Positions 33,945 to 43,585 of a stretch of 64,000 bases of DNA are shown here, in pieces. Source of the DNA: Bradyrhizobium macuxiense (GTDB lineage Bacteria; Pseudomonadota; Alphaproteobacteria; Rhizobiales; Xanthobacteraceae); NCBI RefSeq assembly GCF_007993935.1, contig NZ_VITY01000023.1:41906-105905 (forward strand), written 5' to 3'. The notes under the pieces were generated by a model. It saw only the letters and a list, made by a program, of their open reading frames with translations. It was not told the DNA's origin and searched no databases. Each line of letters opens with the position of its first letter. Position 1 is the first letter of the stretch. The position numbers and the translations under genes were made by a program.

Positions 33945-36900
33945 ATGGTTGCCGGAGAGGGACACGGGGAGATACCGGTCACGGCCCAGCCGATGCGGCC
34001 ACAGCCGCCGCACGGTCTGGACGCGCACATGCCACGATGGCTATTGCAGGCGGTGTCCAGCGAAGCCGAGCCGTTGCGGCCATGGATCAGACCGCTGCGG
34101 GCCACGGCGCTGTTTGCCGATATCTCCGGCTTCAGCCGGCTGACGCGAATGTACCAGGACAAAGGCGATGAGGGAGTTGAGGAACTCTCGCTGACCATCA
34201 GCGAGTATCTCGGCCGCCTAATCGACTGCGTGTTCACATGGGGCGGTGATATCGAGAATATCTACGGCGACGCGATCCTGGCATTTTGGCCAGAGACCGT
34301 GCCTGATCCGGTGGCGGCTACGCGCCTGGCGCTCGGCTGTGCAGCCGACATAGTCGGCCGGCACGACAATCACGTTGCACCGGGCGGCGTTGCGTTGCGC
34401 ATTCGCGTCGCGGTGGTAGCAGGCGATCTCTGCGCCGTGCAGGCCGGCGGTGGGGACGGAGAGTGGATTTTCATGCTGGGCGGCGACTGCCTCGGCGAGA
34501 TTTCACCGCTGCTCCAGCTCGCCCAGCCAGGGCAAGTAGGCGTTGCCAGTGCGATCCGCGCTGCGCTGCCGCTCGTCCCGGAGATTGCGACGCCGCGGCT
34601 GCTGAACGGCCTGATCGGCGCATCGCCGACGCAGGTGGTGCGCCCAGCCGCGCCGCTCGCTGCAGAGGCAGCACTGGTGCGCGCTTTCCTGCCCGGGGCG
34701 ATGCGCCGTCGTGGGTTGCTGCGTTCGGAATGGCTGGCAGAATTCCGCTGGCTGGCAATGCTTTGCGTCGGTATCCCCGGGCTGCGCTGCACCGCCGCCG
34801 ACGATCTCGCGGCCATTCAGCAGGCCGTGCATTCGATCCAGGATGAGGTCGCCCGGTTCGAGGGCGCGCTGATCCGTGTCTCGGCCAACGACAAGGGACC
34901 GATGGCGATGATCGCCTTTGGCCTGCCCGACCAGGCTCACGACGACGATGCCGTACGCGCGGTGCGCGCCGCACAGGAAATTCAGTTGGCGCTTGCTCGG
35001 CAAGGGTCGCATGCACGGTGCACGGTGACGTTCGGCCTGGCCTATTGCGGCGTGGTCGGGAATCGCAGTCGGCACGTCTATACGACGATGGGCGATGCGG
35101 TGAACCGCGCCGCGAAGCTGCTCGATCAGCGCGATTTGCCGGCGCTGCTCTGCGATGCGGCGATCGTGCAGATGACAAGCCAGCGCATCGTTTTTGAACA
35201 GGTCGACGCGAGCATACTGAACGGCGTGGCACTATTCCGCCCGATTGAATATCGGCATGCGGCAGCGCCGGTGGCCGGAGCGTTGATTGATCGGGTGAGT
35301 GAACGTGCCTGGCTGCGGCAGCGGCTTAGCCAGCTCGGTACGCCGATTCAGCGCCCGGTGGTGCATGTCGACGGACCGCCGGGGATCGGCAAATCGGCTT
35401 TGGTCGGGGCGCTCGCCGCAATGACGGAGGGCCAGTTCCCTTGCTTGCGTGGTGCCGCCGACCCGCTGGCCGGCATTGCTGAGCCTTTTGCGGCCTGGAG
35501 CCCGGTGTTCGCCGCCGCCTTCGCCGCGGAGGTCATTGGCCCGGAGCTATGCGAAGCACAGCTGCGCACCGCTCTTGGGCGGCAGGGGCTGCCGCAAGAC
35601 CATGCAGCGCTCGCCAGCGTCGTACTACCGGCAATGCGCGCTCCGGCGCGTGCTCCGCCCTACCTGCCGCCCGAGGATATGGCGCGGGTCACTTGCGAGA
35701 CACTCGTAGCCCTGCTGCGCGATCGGATCGGCGGTGGCGTGCTGATCGTCATCGAGGACGTGCACAGAATGGACTCCGCCTCCTGGCTGTTGGCGGGCCA
35801 TGTTGCGCGCTCGATGCCAGGCGTACTGCTGGTGCTGGTGTCGCGATCGGACACGGTGAACCCGTTGTCGGGCATGCGCGCGCTGGCGGCGAGCATTCCG
35901 GTCGAACGGCTGGTGCTCACGCCGCTCGACCACGATTCTGTGGCCGACGTCATTGCCGATGCACTCGGCTGCCGCGAGATCGCACCGGAATTGCTCGGGG
36001 TCATCCAGGAGCGTGCAGCTGGCAATCCCTTGTTCGCACGCCAGCTCGCGCTTGCGCTGCGCGACCAGGGGGCGCTGAGCCTGCGCGACGGGATCTGTCG
36101 ACTGGCTGCGCCGTCGGTCGACGCGGCCTCGCTGCAAATACCGGAATCGATCCAGCGCACCATGGTCGCGCGCGTCGATCGGCTGCCGGCCGAACTGCAA
36201 TTGACCCTCAAGGCGGCGAGCGTCATCGGCATCAACTTCTCATTCCGCGCGCTGACCGCGGCGCTCGGCGCAGCGGATCTGGGCGCCGACGAGTGCCTGA
36301 CGCGGCTCGTCGAGTTCGGCATGATCGGCGTGCTGCGTCCCGGCGCCGATCCGCTCTACGGCTTCGACCACGCGCTGACCCAGGAGGCCGTGTATCAGCT
36401 CCTGCCGTTCGAGCAGCGGCGCCGGCTGCACACGACCGTAGCCGAATTCTTCGAGGCCGAAGCCGAGGGCAATCGTCCGGCGCCGACACTGCTCGGCCTG
36501 CACTGGAGCCGAGCGAATCGGCCCGACCGCGCGTTGCCCTATTGGGAGACGGCCGGCGCGACCGCGCTCGCGGGCGGCGCCTACCACGAGGCCGTGATGG
36601 CGCTGGGCGAGGCGCTCGGCGCGATCACGGCGATCGAGACCGCACCGGGCGCGGCAGCGATCGACGCCGATCGTGCCGGGCAGTTGCACCGCTTGCGCGG
36701 GGAGGCGCTGATGTTTGCAGGCGAGGTGCCGCAGAGTATCCATCACCTGACCAGCGCCCTTGCGAAATTCGGCTTCCGGTGGTCCGACCGCGTGCTCGGC
36801 AACTTCTGCACGTTCGCTCGCCACGCGCTGATGCAGACGATGTCGGAATGGCGCCGGCCGGCGGATGCAAGAGACGTCTTGCCGCAGCTTGTGGCGCAGG

Positions 36901-37949
36901 ACGGCGCTACCGACCGTGTACGCCAATCAGCGCTCGCATTGGAGACGCTGGGGCAGGGGTTCGGCCACCAATCGAAGCTGGCGGCGATGGCGACGGCGAC
37001 GCTGGCGGCGGTCAACCTGTCGCAGCGCGCGGGCGACGGCGCCATTTATTCGCGGTCGGCCGGGCTGCTCTCCCTCGTGTTCCTGCTGTCCGGCATGCCG
37101 GGTCTGGCCGAACGCTATCTCGCCCGCGCACGGCGCACGACCCCGGACCTCGATAAGCCGCACGATCGGCTGATGACGATCGAATACATCGCGCTGTTCC
37201 TGCTCACGGCCGGGCGGCTCGCGGAGGTCGAGACGGAACTACGCGGCATGCTGGAGCTGGCTGCAACTTCGCACAACCGCCGCCGCCAGCTCGACGCCAC
37301 GTCGCTGCTGATCCTGACTCTCACGGAAACCGGCGCCTACGTCGACGGCGCGGAGCTCGCGGCACGGTTCGTGGTGGAAGCGGATCAGGCGAGCGACCCG
37401 CAATTGCGTTGCTGGGCGCGACTTGAGGCGGCCGGGCTGGCACTTTGCAGCGACGACATCGGCATGGCGGAGCATCGGCTGTTCGACGCCAGCGATCTTC
37501 TCGACAGCGTCGGACGCAACGAGCGGATCTGGACGCTGGGACTGCTGGCGCTGGTGCATCTGCGGCGTGGGCGGAGCGACGAGGCGTTGGCGCACGCCCG
37601 CCAGGTGATGGGCGCACTAGCCGATTGGCGGTCGCTCGGTTTCTATGTCCAAGCCGGCGTGTTCGCCGCCGCCGAGGTATTCCTTGATCGCCTCGGCACG
37701 GGCGGCCGGCTGAACTTTGCCCAGCACTTGGAAATCTGGCGGATGATGCGCCGGGTCAAGTGTTTCGGCATGCGCCAGCCATTGACGCGTCCTAGAGCGC
37801 AGCTCGTGCTTGCACGCTACGCTGAGCTGCGCGGTCGTGGTGCTCAGGCCATGGCGCTAACGAAGCAGGCCGCGGCGGAGGCCGCGCGCTTGCAACTACC
37901 GGCTGCTGGCGTCGCGGCGCGGGCAGCGCTGGAGCGGCTGAAAGCATGA
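33945..37949 (+). CDS. Soluble-adenylyl-cyclase-like regulator: two cyclase domains, AAA ATPase, helical repeats
   Basis: About 1,334 residues in the arrangement of soluble adenylyl cyclase. The first class III cyclase domain (about 35-200) has metal-ligand motifs FADISGFSRLT and NIYGDAILAFW. The second (about 265-420) has GLAYCGVVGNRSRHVYTTMG then DAVNRAAKLL, with the transition-state Asn present. The P-loop domain has Walker A VDGPPGIGKSALVG and Walker B VLIVIEDVHRMDS. The C-terminal ~500 residues are TPR-like helices. The purine-selecting Lys of the first domain appears replaced (GGDIENIYGD), so activity is uncertain. ATG codons at 33933 and 33945 lack a good ribosome-binding site. It converges on the FAD-protein operon with 34 bases between. 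Confidence 0.85.
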   Translation: MVAGEGHGEIPVTAQPMRPQPPHGLDAHMPRWLLQAVSSEAEPLRPWIRPLRATALFADISGFSRLTRMYQDKGDEGVEELSLTISEYLGRLIDCVFTWGGDIENIYGDAILAFWPETVPDPVAATRLALGCAADIVGRHDNHVAPGGVALRIRVAVVAGDLCAVQAGGGDGEWIFMLGGDCLGEISPLLQLAQPGQVGVASAIRAALPLVPEIATPRLLNGLIGASPTQVVRPAAPLAAEAALVRAFLPGAMRRRGLLRSEWLAEFRWLAMLCVGIPGLRCTAADDLAAIQQAVHSIQDEVARFEGALIRVSANDKGPMAMIAFGLPDQAHDDDAVRAVRAAQEIQLALARQGSHARCTVTFGLAYCGVVGNRSRHVYTTMGDAVNRAAKLLDQRDLPALLCDAAIVQMTSQRIVFEQVDASILNGVALFRPIEYRHAAAPVAGALIDRVSERAWLRQRLSQLGTPIQRPVVHVDGPPGIGKSALVGALAAMTEGQFPCLRGAADPLAGIAEPFAAWSPVFAAAFAAEVIGPELCEAQLRTALGRQGLPQDHAALASVVLPAMRAPARAPPYLPPEDMARVTCETLVALLRDRIGGGVLIVIEDVHRMDSASWLLAGHVARSMPGVLLVLVSRSDTVNPLSGMRALAASIPVERLVLTPLDHDSVADVIADALGCREIAPELLGVIQERAAGNPLFARQLALALRDQGALSLRDGICRLAAPSVDAASLQIPESIQRTMVARVDRLPAELQLTLKAASVIGINFSFRALTAALGAADLGADECLTRLVEFGMIGVLRPGADPLYGFDHALTQEAVYQLLPFEQRRRLHTTVAEFFEAEAEGNRPAPTLLGLHWSRANRPDRALPYWETAGATALAGGAYHEAVMALGEALGAITAIETAPGAAAIDADRAGQLHRLRGEALMFAGEVPQSIHHLTSALAKFGFRWSDRVLGNFCTFARHALMQTMSEWRRPADARDVLPQLVAQDGATDRVRQSALALETLGQGFGHQSKLAAMATATLAAVNLSQRAGDGAIYSRSAGLLSLVFLLSGMPGLAERYLARARRTTPDLDKPHDRLMTIEYIALFLLTAGRLAEVETELRGMLELAATSHNRRRQLDATSLLILTLTETGAYVDGAELAARFVVEADQASDPQLRCWARLEAAGLALCSDDIGMAEHRLFDASDLLDSVGRNERIWTLGLLALVHLRRGRSDEALAHARQVMGALADWRSLGFYVQAGVFAAAEVFLDRLGTGGRLNFAQHLEIWRMMRRVKCFGMRQPLTRPRAQLVLARYAELRGRGAQAMALTKQAAAEAARLQLPAAGVAARAALERLKA

Positions 37950-37983
37950 TCGGACGAGGCGATACCACCTGTCCGCGCCGCAA

Positions 37984-40089
37984 TCAGATGTCCTTCTCGC
38001 CGGCAATGCGCTGGGGCTGTCCGGTGAGCGCGCGGGAGACACGCATCCCGGTGATCACCGTTGCCTCGATGCTCGAGATGTTCACACCGGAATCGGCCCA
38101 TTCGCCGGCGATCGAGAGGTTGTCGAAACCGGTCTGGCCGGGCTGAATTCGGACCGAAGCGGTGTTCGCCTTGGCGATGACGTAGCGCTCGGTCGGATCG
38201 GTATTGGCGCGCCAGTACTGTGCCTTGAGCCGGTCCTCGCCCCGCAGGGACGGGTCGGCGTAGAGGAGATCGTATTTGAAACCCGCTTCGTCGACGGCGT
38301 TCGGCCAGAGCGGCGCTGCATCGGCGCTGAGGAAATCGCGCAGCCTGGCATAGACCGCGTCGTCGCCCGGGGCGGTCTGTTTAGCCAGCGGACCGCAAGT
38401 GTAGTTCAGGTAGCGCGGGGCATTGCCGGCGGGCCACGCTTCGCGCGGCAGCAGGTGAGAGAAGTCGACAAGGCTCGACCATGGCTCAAAATAGCCACCG
38501 AAAATCTCGGGCGTTGCATCCATGCCGAGCTGGGCGCGGTCGGCGGCGAACCACAGCTGCGCGGCCTGGGTATCGGCACTATCGAGCCCGCCGATCATGG
38601 CCTTCCAGCGGGGATCGGTGCTGAGTTCGTGCGTCACGTCCGGCAGGACGTCATACGAGATGCCAAGCACGACATGGTCGAAATCGACGCCACGCGCGAG
38701 AGAAAACTCTCCGCCGGTGTCGGTCCAGCCGCTGTTCCAATGCTCGATATTGGCGCCGGATGCGCTCAGCGCGGCGCCGTCGGTGATTTGCCCGAACAGC
38801 GGCGTGGAGGGCCAGCAGAGGAGATCGTTGACGGTGATGAGCGGTTTGTACGCGGTACCGTCGGGGATCTGGACCTGGCGGCTGAACGTCATGCCTGCGA
38901 TCGACTTGAGGTCAGCATCGAGTTGCAGATTGGTGAGGCGGTGGAAAAAGGCGAAGCGCACGTTCCTCTGCTTGAGCACGAGGTAGAGCGGGGTGAACAC
39001 CGTGTCACCCATCCCGGCCTGCATTTCGAGGATGATCGGCCCGGCATAGTCGAACGCGATGCGTAGTATGCAGCGCAACGCCACGCTGGCGGCGGCGTTC
39101 GGCTGCTTTGCGTCGCCATCGACATAAGAGAACGACGCGTCGTAGAAAGCTTGCAGGCAAGCCGAGAAGAAAGCGAGCTTGTCGGCGAGAGGTGAATCGC
39201 CGGGCTGGTCGAATGAGGTGTGCTTCGCAAGCCAGTCGCGCATCTCGATGTTTTCGACCGCGTCGAAGCCTTTTTCGTACAGCTGATCGTCGAGCATGCC
39301 GCGGGCGAAGGTGATGCCGAGATAGGCGAGAATCCAGAGCCGCCGTGCTGCGTCATCCTTCGGTAGCTCCAGCTCCAGCAAAGGGAACAGCATGCGGGCG
39401 ACAACCCGCATTATGCCCGAGAGCACCCCTGCCTGACGGCTGGCGTCTTCCGTCCCCGGCTCGAGGAATTGGATCCGCGCTTTCGCAAAATCCATCAAGT
39501 GCTGCGCCGTTTGATTGGTGACCCCGGCGGGCCCGGCCATCGCTGCGATCGCAGCAGCTTCCTTTGGGTGCGCGGTCTTGGCGAAATCGGCGACGCGCAG
39601 TTGCTCGAACCCGGGGATGCCGGCGACGTGGCCGCTCAACCAGCCGATCAGCTTGCGCAGCAGGCCGAGCACGGTGAGGCCGTCGATCAAAGGCAGGTCG
39701 GGACTATCGATGGTCCAGGGGTGGCACTCTCCTTCGATCTCCTCCAGCAGCACGAGGCGTCGTTGCGGCTTGAACGCGTCATCGAACGTCGCCAGCGGCG
39801 CACCCGGGGGACGCCCGAGCTCGGCGTAGCAGCTCCGCATCAGCGCGATCGCGTTGTGATAGGTGCCGAACCAGATATGCAGTCCGTGCTCTTCGATGCG
39901 GCCGTTGCGCTTCTGGTTGCGACCGCTGGCGCCCTTGCCGCCGAGCCGCCAGCCCATCGTGTAGACTGTGACCTCGTAGCGTCCGCCGAGACTGGGATCG
40001 GTCAGCCAATAGGCGGCGGTCAGTGCGCCCATGCCGCCGCCAACGATGGCGATTTTTTGCCGCGTCGCCGGAGCGCCTATGCCTGCCAT
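37984..40089 (-). CDS. FAD-dependent oxidoreductase, amine-oxidase/desaturase-like (paralogue 2)
   Basis: A 701-residue protein with an N-terminal dinucleotide-binding fold (IAIVGGGMGALTAAYWLTDP, then GWRLGGKGASGRN) and a C-terminal FAD motif (GFDNLSIAGEWADSGVNISS, IEATVITGMRVSRAL). This is the flavin amine oxidase/carotenoid desaturase superfamily. It shares motifs with the protein at 41042-43102 (GWRLGGK.ASGR, EHG.HI.FG.Y.NA). It starts inside the end of the decarboxylase-like gene (13-base overlap) and is the last gene of the operon. Substrate unknown. Confidence 0.87.
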   Translation of the reverse strand: MAGIGAPATRQKIAIVGGGMGALTAAYWLTDPSLGGRYEVTVYTMGWRLGGKGASGRNQKRNGRIEEHGLHIWFGTYHNAIALMRSCYAELGRPPGAPLATFDDAFKPQRRLVLLEEIEGECHPWTIDSPDLPLIDGLTVLGLLRKLIGWLSGHVAGIPGFEQLRVADFAKTAHPKEAAAIAAMAGPAGVTNQTAQHLMDFAKARIQFLEPGTEDASRQAGVLSGIMRVVARMLFPLLELELPKDDAARRLWILAYLGITFARGMLDDQLYEKGFDAVENIEMRDWLAKHTSFDQPGDSPLADKLAFFSACLQAFYDASFSYVDGDAKQPNAAASVALRCILRIAFDYAGPIILEMQAGMGDTVFTPLYLVLKQRNVRFAFFHRLTNLQLDADLKSIAGMTFSRQVQIPDGTAYKPLITVNDLLCWPSTPLFGQITDGAALSASGANIEHWNSGWTDTGGEFSLARGVDFDHVVLGISYDVLPDVTHELSTDPRWKAMIGGLDSADTQAAQLWFAADRAQLGMDATPEIFGGYFEPWSSLVDFSHLLPREAWPAGNAPRYLNYTCGPLAKQTAPGDDAVYARLRDFLSADAAPLWPNAVDEAGFKYDLLYADPSLRGEDRLKAQYWRANTDPTERYVIAKANTASVRIQPGQTGFDNLSIAGEWADSGVNISSIEATVITGMRVSRALTGQPQRIAGEKDI

Positions 40090-41039
40090 AGCACCTTGCC
40101 GTTATCCAGTTGCATGTCCATCTCGACCCGCATTCCAAGACTGGTCTGGGTCGCCGGCGCGAGCCCGAGCGCGGCGGCGACGGGCGTGCTGTCGAGCGTC
40201 TTGAGGTCAATCGCGTACTGATCCTCGAAGCTGACGCTGATCAGCCTGGTGACGTTGTAGCGGGCAAGCGTGACGGCCTGGTAGCAGGCGCGCGTGCCGT
40301 CGGCGATGTCGCGAAACTGCTTGAGGAAAATCTGCGGCAGGCTGCCGGTGAGAAAATCGGCGAACGCGGCTGGCGCGATTGTTGCGCCGCTGGCCGCCGC
40401 CTGCATCGCCGCAGCGAGATTGCGTGCGGCTGCCTTCGGGTCAGGCCAGGGCAGGCCGAGCGCCGGGTGGGGCGCCGCCGCCGCCACGCGCCGCAGGGTG
40501 ATGAGGCACTGCTGGCCCCAATTTGCGTTTGGGCTGAAGCTGGGGCAGCCATAGACATCGGCGGAAAACCCGGCGCTACCGGGGTCGTCGGGCATGCCGA
40601 TCTGTCCAGTCTGTTTGAAGAAGCCGTAATTCTCCCGCCCCGTCATCAGCGCCACTGGATTGTCGAGGAACAGGAAAGGCATGAACAGGGCAAAGCCGAT
40701 TTCGACGGGAATTGACCCATTGAAGGTCGTGAATATGCCGGGGATGCCGAACGAAAGCTCGCGCTCGGTCGCGACGCCGCGGTTGGCGTAATTGACGAAG
40801 ACCGAATGTGGGAATTCGGTGAAGCTCATGATGACGCTGGGCATCGGCGTGAACCGCACGCGCCCGCCGCTGGGCGTGGCGATCAGGCGGTCGCACAGCG
40901 TCTGCAATACGCTACCGTCGGCAGCGAGGTAGAACGCGGACATTCGTACGTTGGTAAAGGCAATCGGCCCGGGTAGTGTCTGGACGCTCGGATAATCGAC
41001 ATAGGCAGGCAGCGCGCCTGCCGGCTGTGGGTCAGGCAT
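40077..41039 (-). CDS. Acetoacetate-decarboxylase-like protein
   Basis: A 320-residue protein with the ADC-family core: GRENYGFFKQTGQIGMP resembles the region around the Schiff-base lysine (typically GREIWGFPKK), and IPVEIGFALFMPFLFLDNPV precedes it. The candidate catalytic Lys is in GFFKQTG. Members can be decarboxylases or aldolase-dehydratases; which is not clear. It lies between two paralogous FAD proteins, two bases after the first and overlapping the second, so all three are co-expressed and probably act in one pathway. Confidence 0.72.
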   Translation of the reverse strand: MPDPQPAGALPAYVDYPSVQTLPGPIAFTNVRMSAFYLAADGSVLQTLCDRLIATPSGGRVRFTPMPSVIMSFTEFPHSVFVNYANRGVATERELSFGIPGIFTTFNGSIPVEIGFALFMPFLFLDNPVALMTGRENYGFFKQTGQIGMPDDPGSAGFSADVYGCPSFSPNANWGQQCLITLRRVAAAAPHPALGLPWPDPKAAARNLAAAMQAAASGATIAPAAFADFLTGSLPQIFLKQFRDIADGTRACYQAVTLARYNVTRLISVSFEDQYAIDLKTLDSTPVAAALGLAPATQTSLGMRVEMDMQLDNGKVLWQA

Positions 41040-41041
41040 GG

Positions 41042-43102
41042 TCAGCTCTCGTCGAATGGGTTACGCAGGATCGGGCGCGGATCGCCGGTGATGGCGTTTG
41101 CCGCCATCAGCCCGGACATGACCGCGCCCTCGAAGCAGCCGAGATTGAGCCCATAATCGGTCCAGTCGCCGGCAAGGTAGAGGTTGGCGTAGCCGCTGGC
41201 ACCCGGCTGCAGCCGCGTCTTGCTTGAGCCGACCAGCGTCAGCACATAGCGATCACCCGGATTGATTGCCGCCCCCCAGTATTGAGCTTGAAAGCGGAGC
41301 GGGCCGGAGCTGGTGGCGGGGGCGGTGAGCGCCGACCAGTCGAAGCCGTTGGCGCTGGTGAGCGCGGGCCAGAGCGGCGCCGCGGCGTTGAGGAATTGCT
41401 GACCGCCATTGGCCACGACCGCTGCCTCGGCGCCGGGAAACGCATGATCGCTGGGCGGCGGCGCGGCGCCCAGTTGCACCAGCGGGCCGCACAGAATTGC
41501 CATGTGAACCGGCGCAGGTGCGGGCCAGTCCTCGAACGGGATCACCTCGCTCGCATCAAGCCAGGTGTCTATCGAGGCACGGTCGTAGCCGGTGACGACC
41601 GGCGCGGCGCCCGTGCTCCAGCCGGTGTCGCGGTTGAGCCATACCTGCACGCTCTGCGTCCGCACGGTGCTTGAGCCGGCTAACATCGCAAGCCAGCTGG
41701 GCTGGGTGAGTTTCGTGGCGAGATTGCCGAGAGCTCCTACAGGGATTGCCAGCACGACCGCGTCGAAATCTCCGGCCGAGCGCGATAGAATGATCGGCGG
41801 CACAGGGTCTACCCAGGGCGTCCAGAAAGATTCAAGGTCGATGTGGCCTTCCCGTAGCGCGTCGCCTTGGACGAGCTGGTTATAAAGCGGCCGGTCTGGC
41901 CAGGCGGGCACGCCTTTGACGTTAATCAACGGCTGATATCCGCCAGGGTTCGCCGTCGCTTGAACGCCGATGCGAATGCTCTCGATGGTACCGTCGGCGG
42001 CCGGGATCAACTCATCGACGCGGTGAAAAAAGTTCACGGTAACGCCGCGCTGGACAAGCACCTGATACAGCGGCGCGGCAGTAACATCGCCGGTGCCGGT
42101 ACGCATCTTGTAGGACGGCGCGCCGCGATAGGAGATCAGCCCCTTTTGCGTGAGAACCGCCGAACCAGCCTCGACGTTGCCGGGCACATTAACGTCCCCG
42201 CCAGGATAGGCGAAGACAGTGTCGTACATCGCCCGGACGATTGCCGAGTTGGCAGTCTCAGACAGAGCGCCGTGCCGCAGTAACCACGCGCGATATTCGA
42301 ACTCGTTGGCTGCGGCGACCGATTGACGCGTCGGCCAGATCAGGTTGTCGAGGGCCATGCCGATGGCGGTGGCAATGGCGAGGTCGGCCAGTATCTTCAG
42401 CCTGCGCCACGAGACCGATTGGCCAGCGAGCCCTGGCCTTGCTGCCTGAATGGCACCTTGCAGCTGCTTGAGGCCGTGAGCGAAGGGGGCGGTGCCGGCC
42501 TCGCGTCCCTCCGGACTGGCCTTGATCAGTGCGTCTGCCTGCAGTTTCACCGTCGCCAGCGTCGAGAAGATCAAGGCGCTGTGGAGCGCATTGGGGCCTG
42601 GCGCTTGCTGCGCGACAAGCTCGGTGGCGTTTCGCTCGATGATGCCCATCAGCGCGTCGAGGGCCTGCGCCTGTGGCTGGGGCAAGCCATCGCCGGGTCG
42701 GCCGGGCAAGGTGGGAAGGTCGATCACCCAAGGCAGCCAAGAGCCGTCGTCTTGCTGCTCCATCGTGGCGAGGCTGTTATGGGCGACCAACGCATCCTCA
42801 ATGGTCGGAAATACCCGCGCGGGATCCGCCGCGAGCGCCGTGTAGGCCTCGCGCAGTACGGCGAAAGCGTTATCATAGAAGCCGAAGAAGATATGTGGCC
42901 CATGCTCTTTGGTGCGCAGCGCAGTATCGAGATCGCGCCCGCTTGCGCATTTGCCGCCAAGACGCCAGCCCAGTTGGTGCAGCGTAACCTGGAAACGGCC
43001 CCCGTGCCTCGGGTCGGACAGCTCGAAAGCAGCCGCCAGTCCGGCCACACCCCCGCCCAGCACGGTGACCTTGACCGGTCGCACTCCGGTATCGGCCCCC
43101 AT
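41042..43102 (-). CDS. FAD-dependent oxidoreductase, amine-oxidase/desaturase-like (paralogue 1)
   Basis: A 686-residue protein with VTVLGGGVAGLAAAFELSDP and GWRLGGKCASGRD at the N-terminus and a C-terminal FAD motif (GYANLYLAGDWTDYGLNLGC, FEGAVMSGLMAANAIT). The ending resembles desaturases and hydroxysqualene dehydroxylase-type enzymes. First gene of the three-gene operon, whose promoter should lie in 43103-43141 or further upstream near the recombinase relic. High GC and the absence of close neighbours of the same pathway suggest acquisition with the island. Confidence 0.88.
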   Translation of the reverse strand: MGADTGVRPVKVTVLGGGVAGLAAAFELSDPRHGGRFQVTLHQLGWRLGGKCASGRDLDTALRTKEHGPHIFFGFYDNAFAVLREAYTALAADPARVFPTIEDALVAHNSLATMEQQDDGSWLPWVIDLPTLPGRPGDGLPQPQAQALDALMGIIERNATELVAQQAPGPNALHSALIFSTLATVKLQADALIKASPEGREAGTAPFAHGLKQLQGAIQAARPGLAGQSVSWRRLKILADLAIATAIGMALDNLIWPTRQSVAAANEFEYRAWLLRHGALSETANSAIVRAMYDTVFAYPGGDVNVPGNVEAGSAVLTQKGLISYRGAPSYKMRTGTGDVTAAPLYQVLVQRGVTVNFFHRVDELIPAADGTIESIRIGVQATANPGGYQPLINVKGVPAWPDRPLYNQLVQGDALREGHIDLESFWTPWVDPVPPIILSRSAGDFDAVVLAIPVGALGNLATKLTQPSWLAMLAGSSTVRTQSVQVWLNRDTGWSTGAAPVVTGYDRASIDTWLDASEVIPFEDWPAPAPVHMAILCGPLVQLGAAPPPSDHAFPGAEAAVVANGGQQFLNAAAPLWPALTSANGFDWSALTAPATSSGPLRFQAQYWGAAINPGDRYVLTLVGSSKTRLQPGASGYANLYLAGDWTDYGLNLGCFEGAVMSGLMAANAITGDPRPILRNPFDES

Positions 43103-43141
43103 TCGACTGGCCCCCCTTTGCGATCCGTTTCGGAGCTTACA

Positions 43142-43585
43142 CTATTGGCGTCTCCATGGGTGCGGAATCTTTGAGAACATCAAGCTCGCTTCGTACAACG
43201 TGGCTCGGACCGTACATGGGCCCTGGGTTCGCGAACGCAGCTGCATGAGCCCGAAATCAGCTCGCCTGGTCAGAACGTCCGCGAGCAGGGACTTGAGCGC
43301 TGGTCTGCTGTTAAAGTGCAATCCACTCCGCGCTTCGTCAGCATATTTCCGAACGATCTTGAGGCTGCGAGCAGCGGCGTATGCTGCAATCGCCGCCTCT
43401 TGGTTTAGCGTTGAGTAATCCTGCTTGTCCGTCGACATACGGACGTACTGTGCGGCTCGCCTAGTCATATCAGAGCTACGCTGATCGTCTCGTCGCACAA
43501 CTGAATCGTTGGCCATCGGAACGTGCCTCCGCCGGGCGACCGTCAACCGATAGGAACTCTTAACAGAAGCGGTATTCGTCGCCAA
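43142..43585 (-). pseudogene. N-terminal relic of a serine recombinase
   Basis: The frame contains AAQYVRMSTDKQDYSTLNQE, AAIAAYAAARSLKIVRKYAD and RPALKSLLADVLTRRADF, matching residues ~50-120 of large serine recombinases including the catalytic Ser. After RRADFG, where VFDISRWGR should follow, the sequence is unrelated and ends. The rest of the recombinase is gone, replaced by the FAD-protein operon. It directly follows the intact HMCES gene. Confidence 0.78.

Noticed and set aside
33332..34237. 301-residue minus-strand frame overlapping the recombinase and cyclase starts
   Set aside because: It overlaps two supported genes, has Ser/Arg-rich text and no ribosome-binding site.
35549..37156. 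535-residue plus-strand frame inside the cyclase gene
   Set aside because: Arg/Ala-rich shifted reading of the same GC-rich strand; the cyclase frame carries the recognised motifs.
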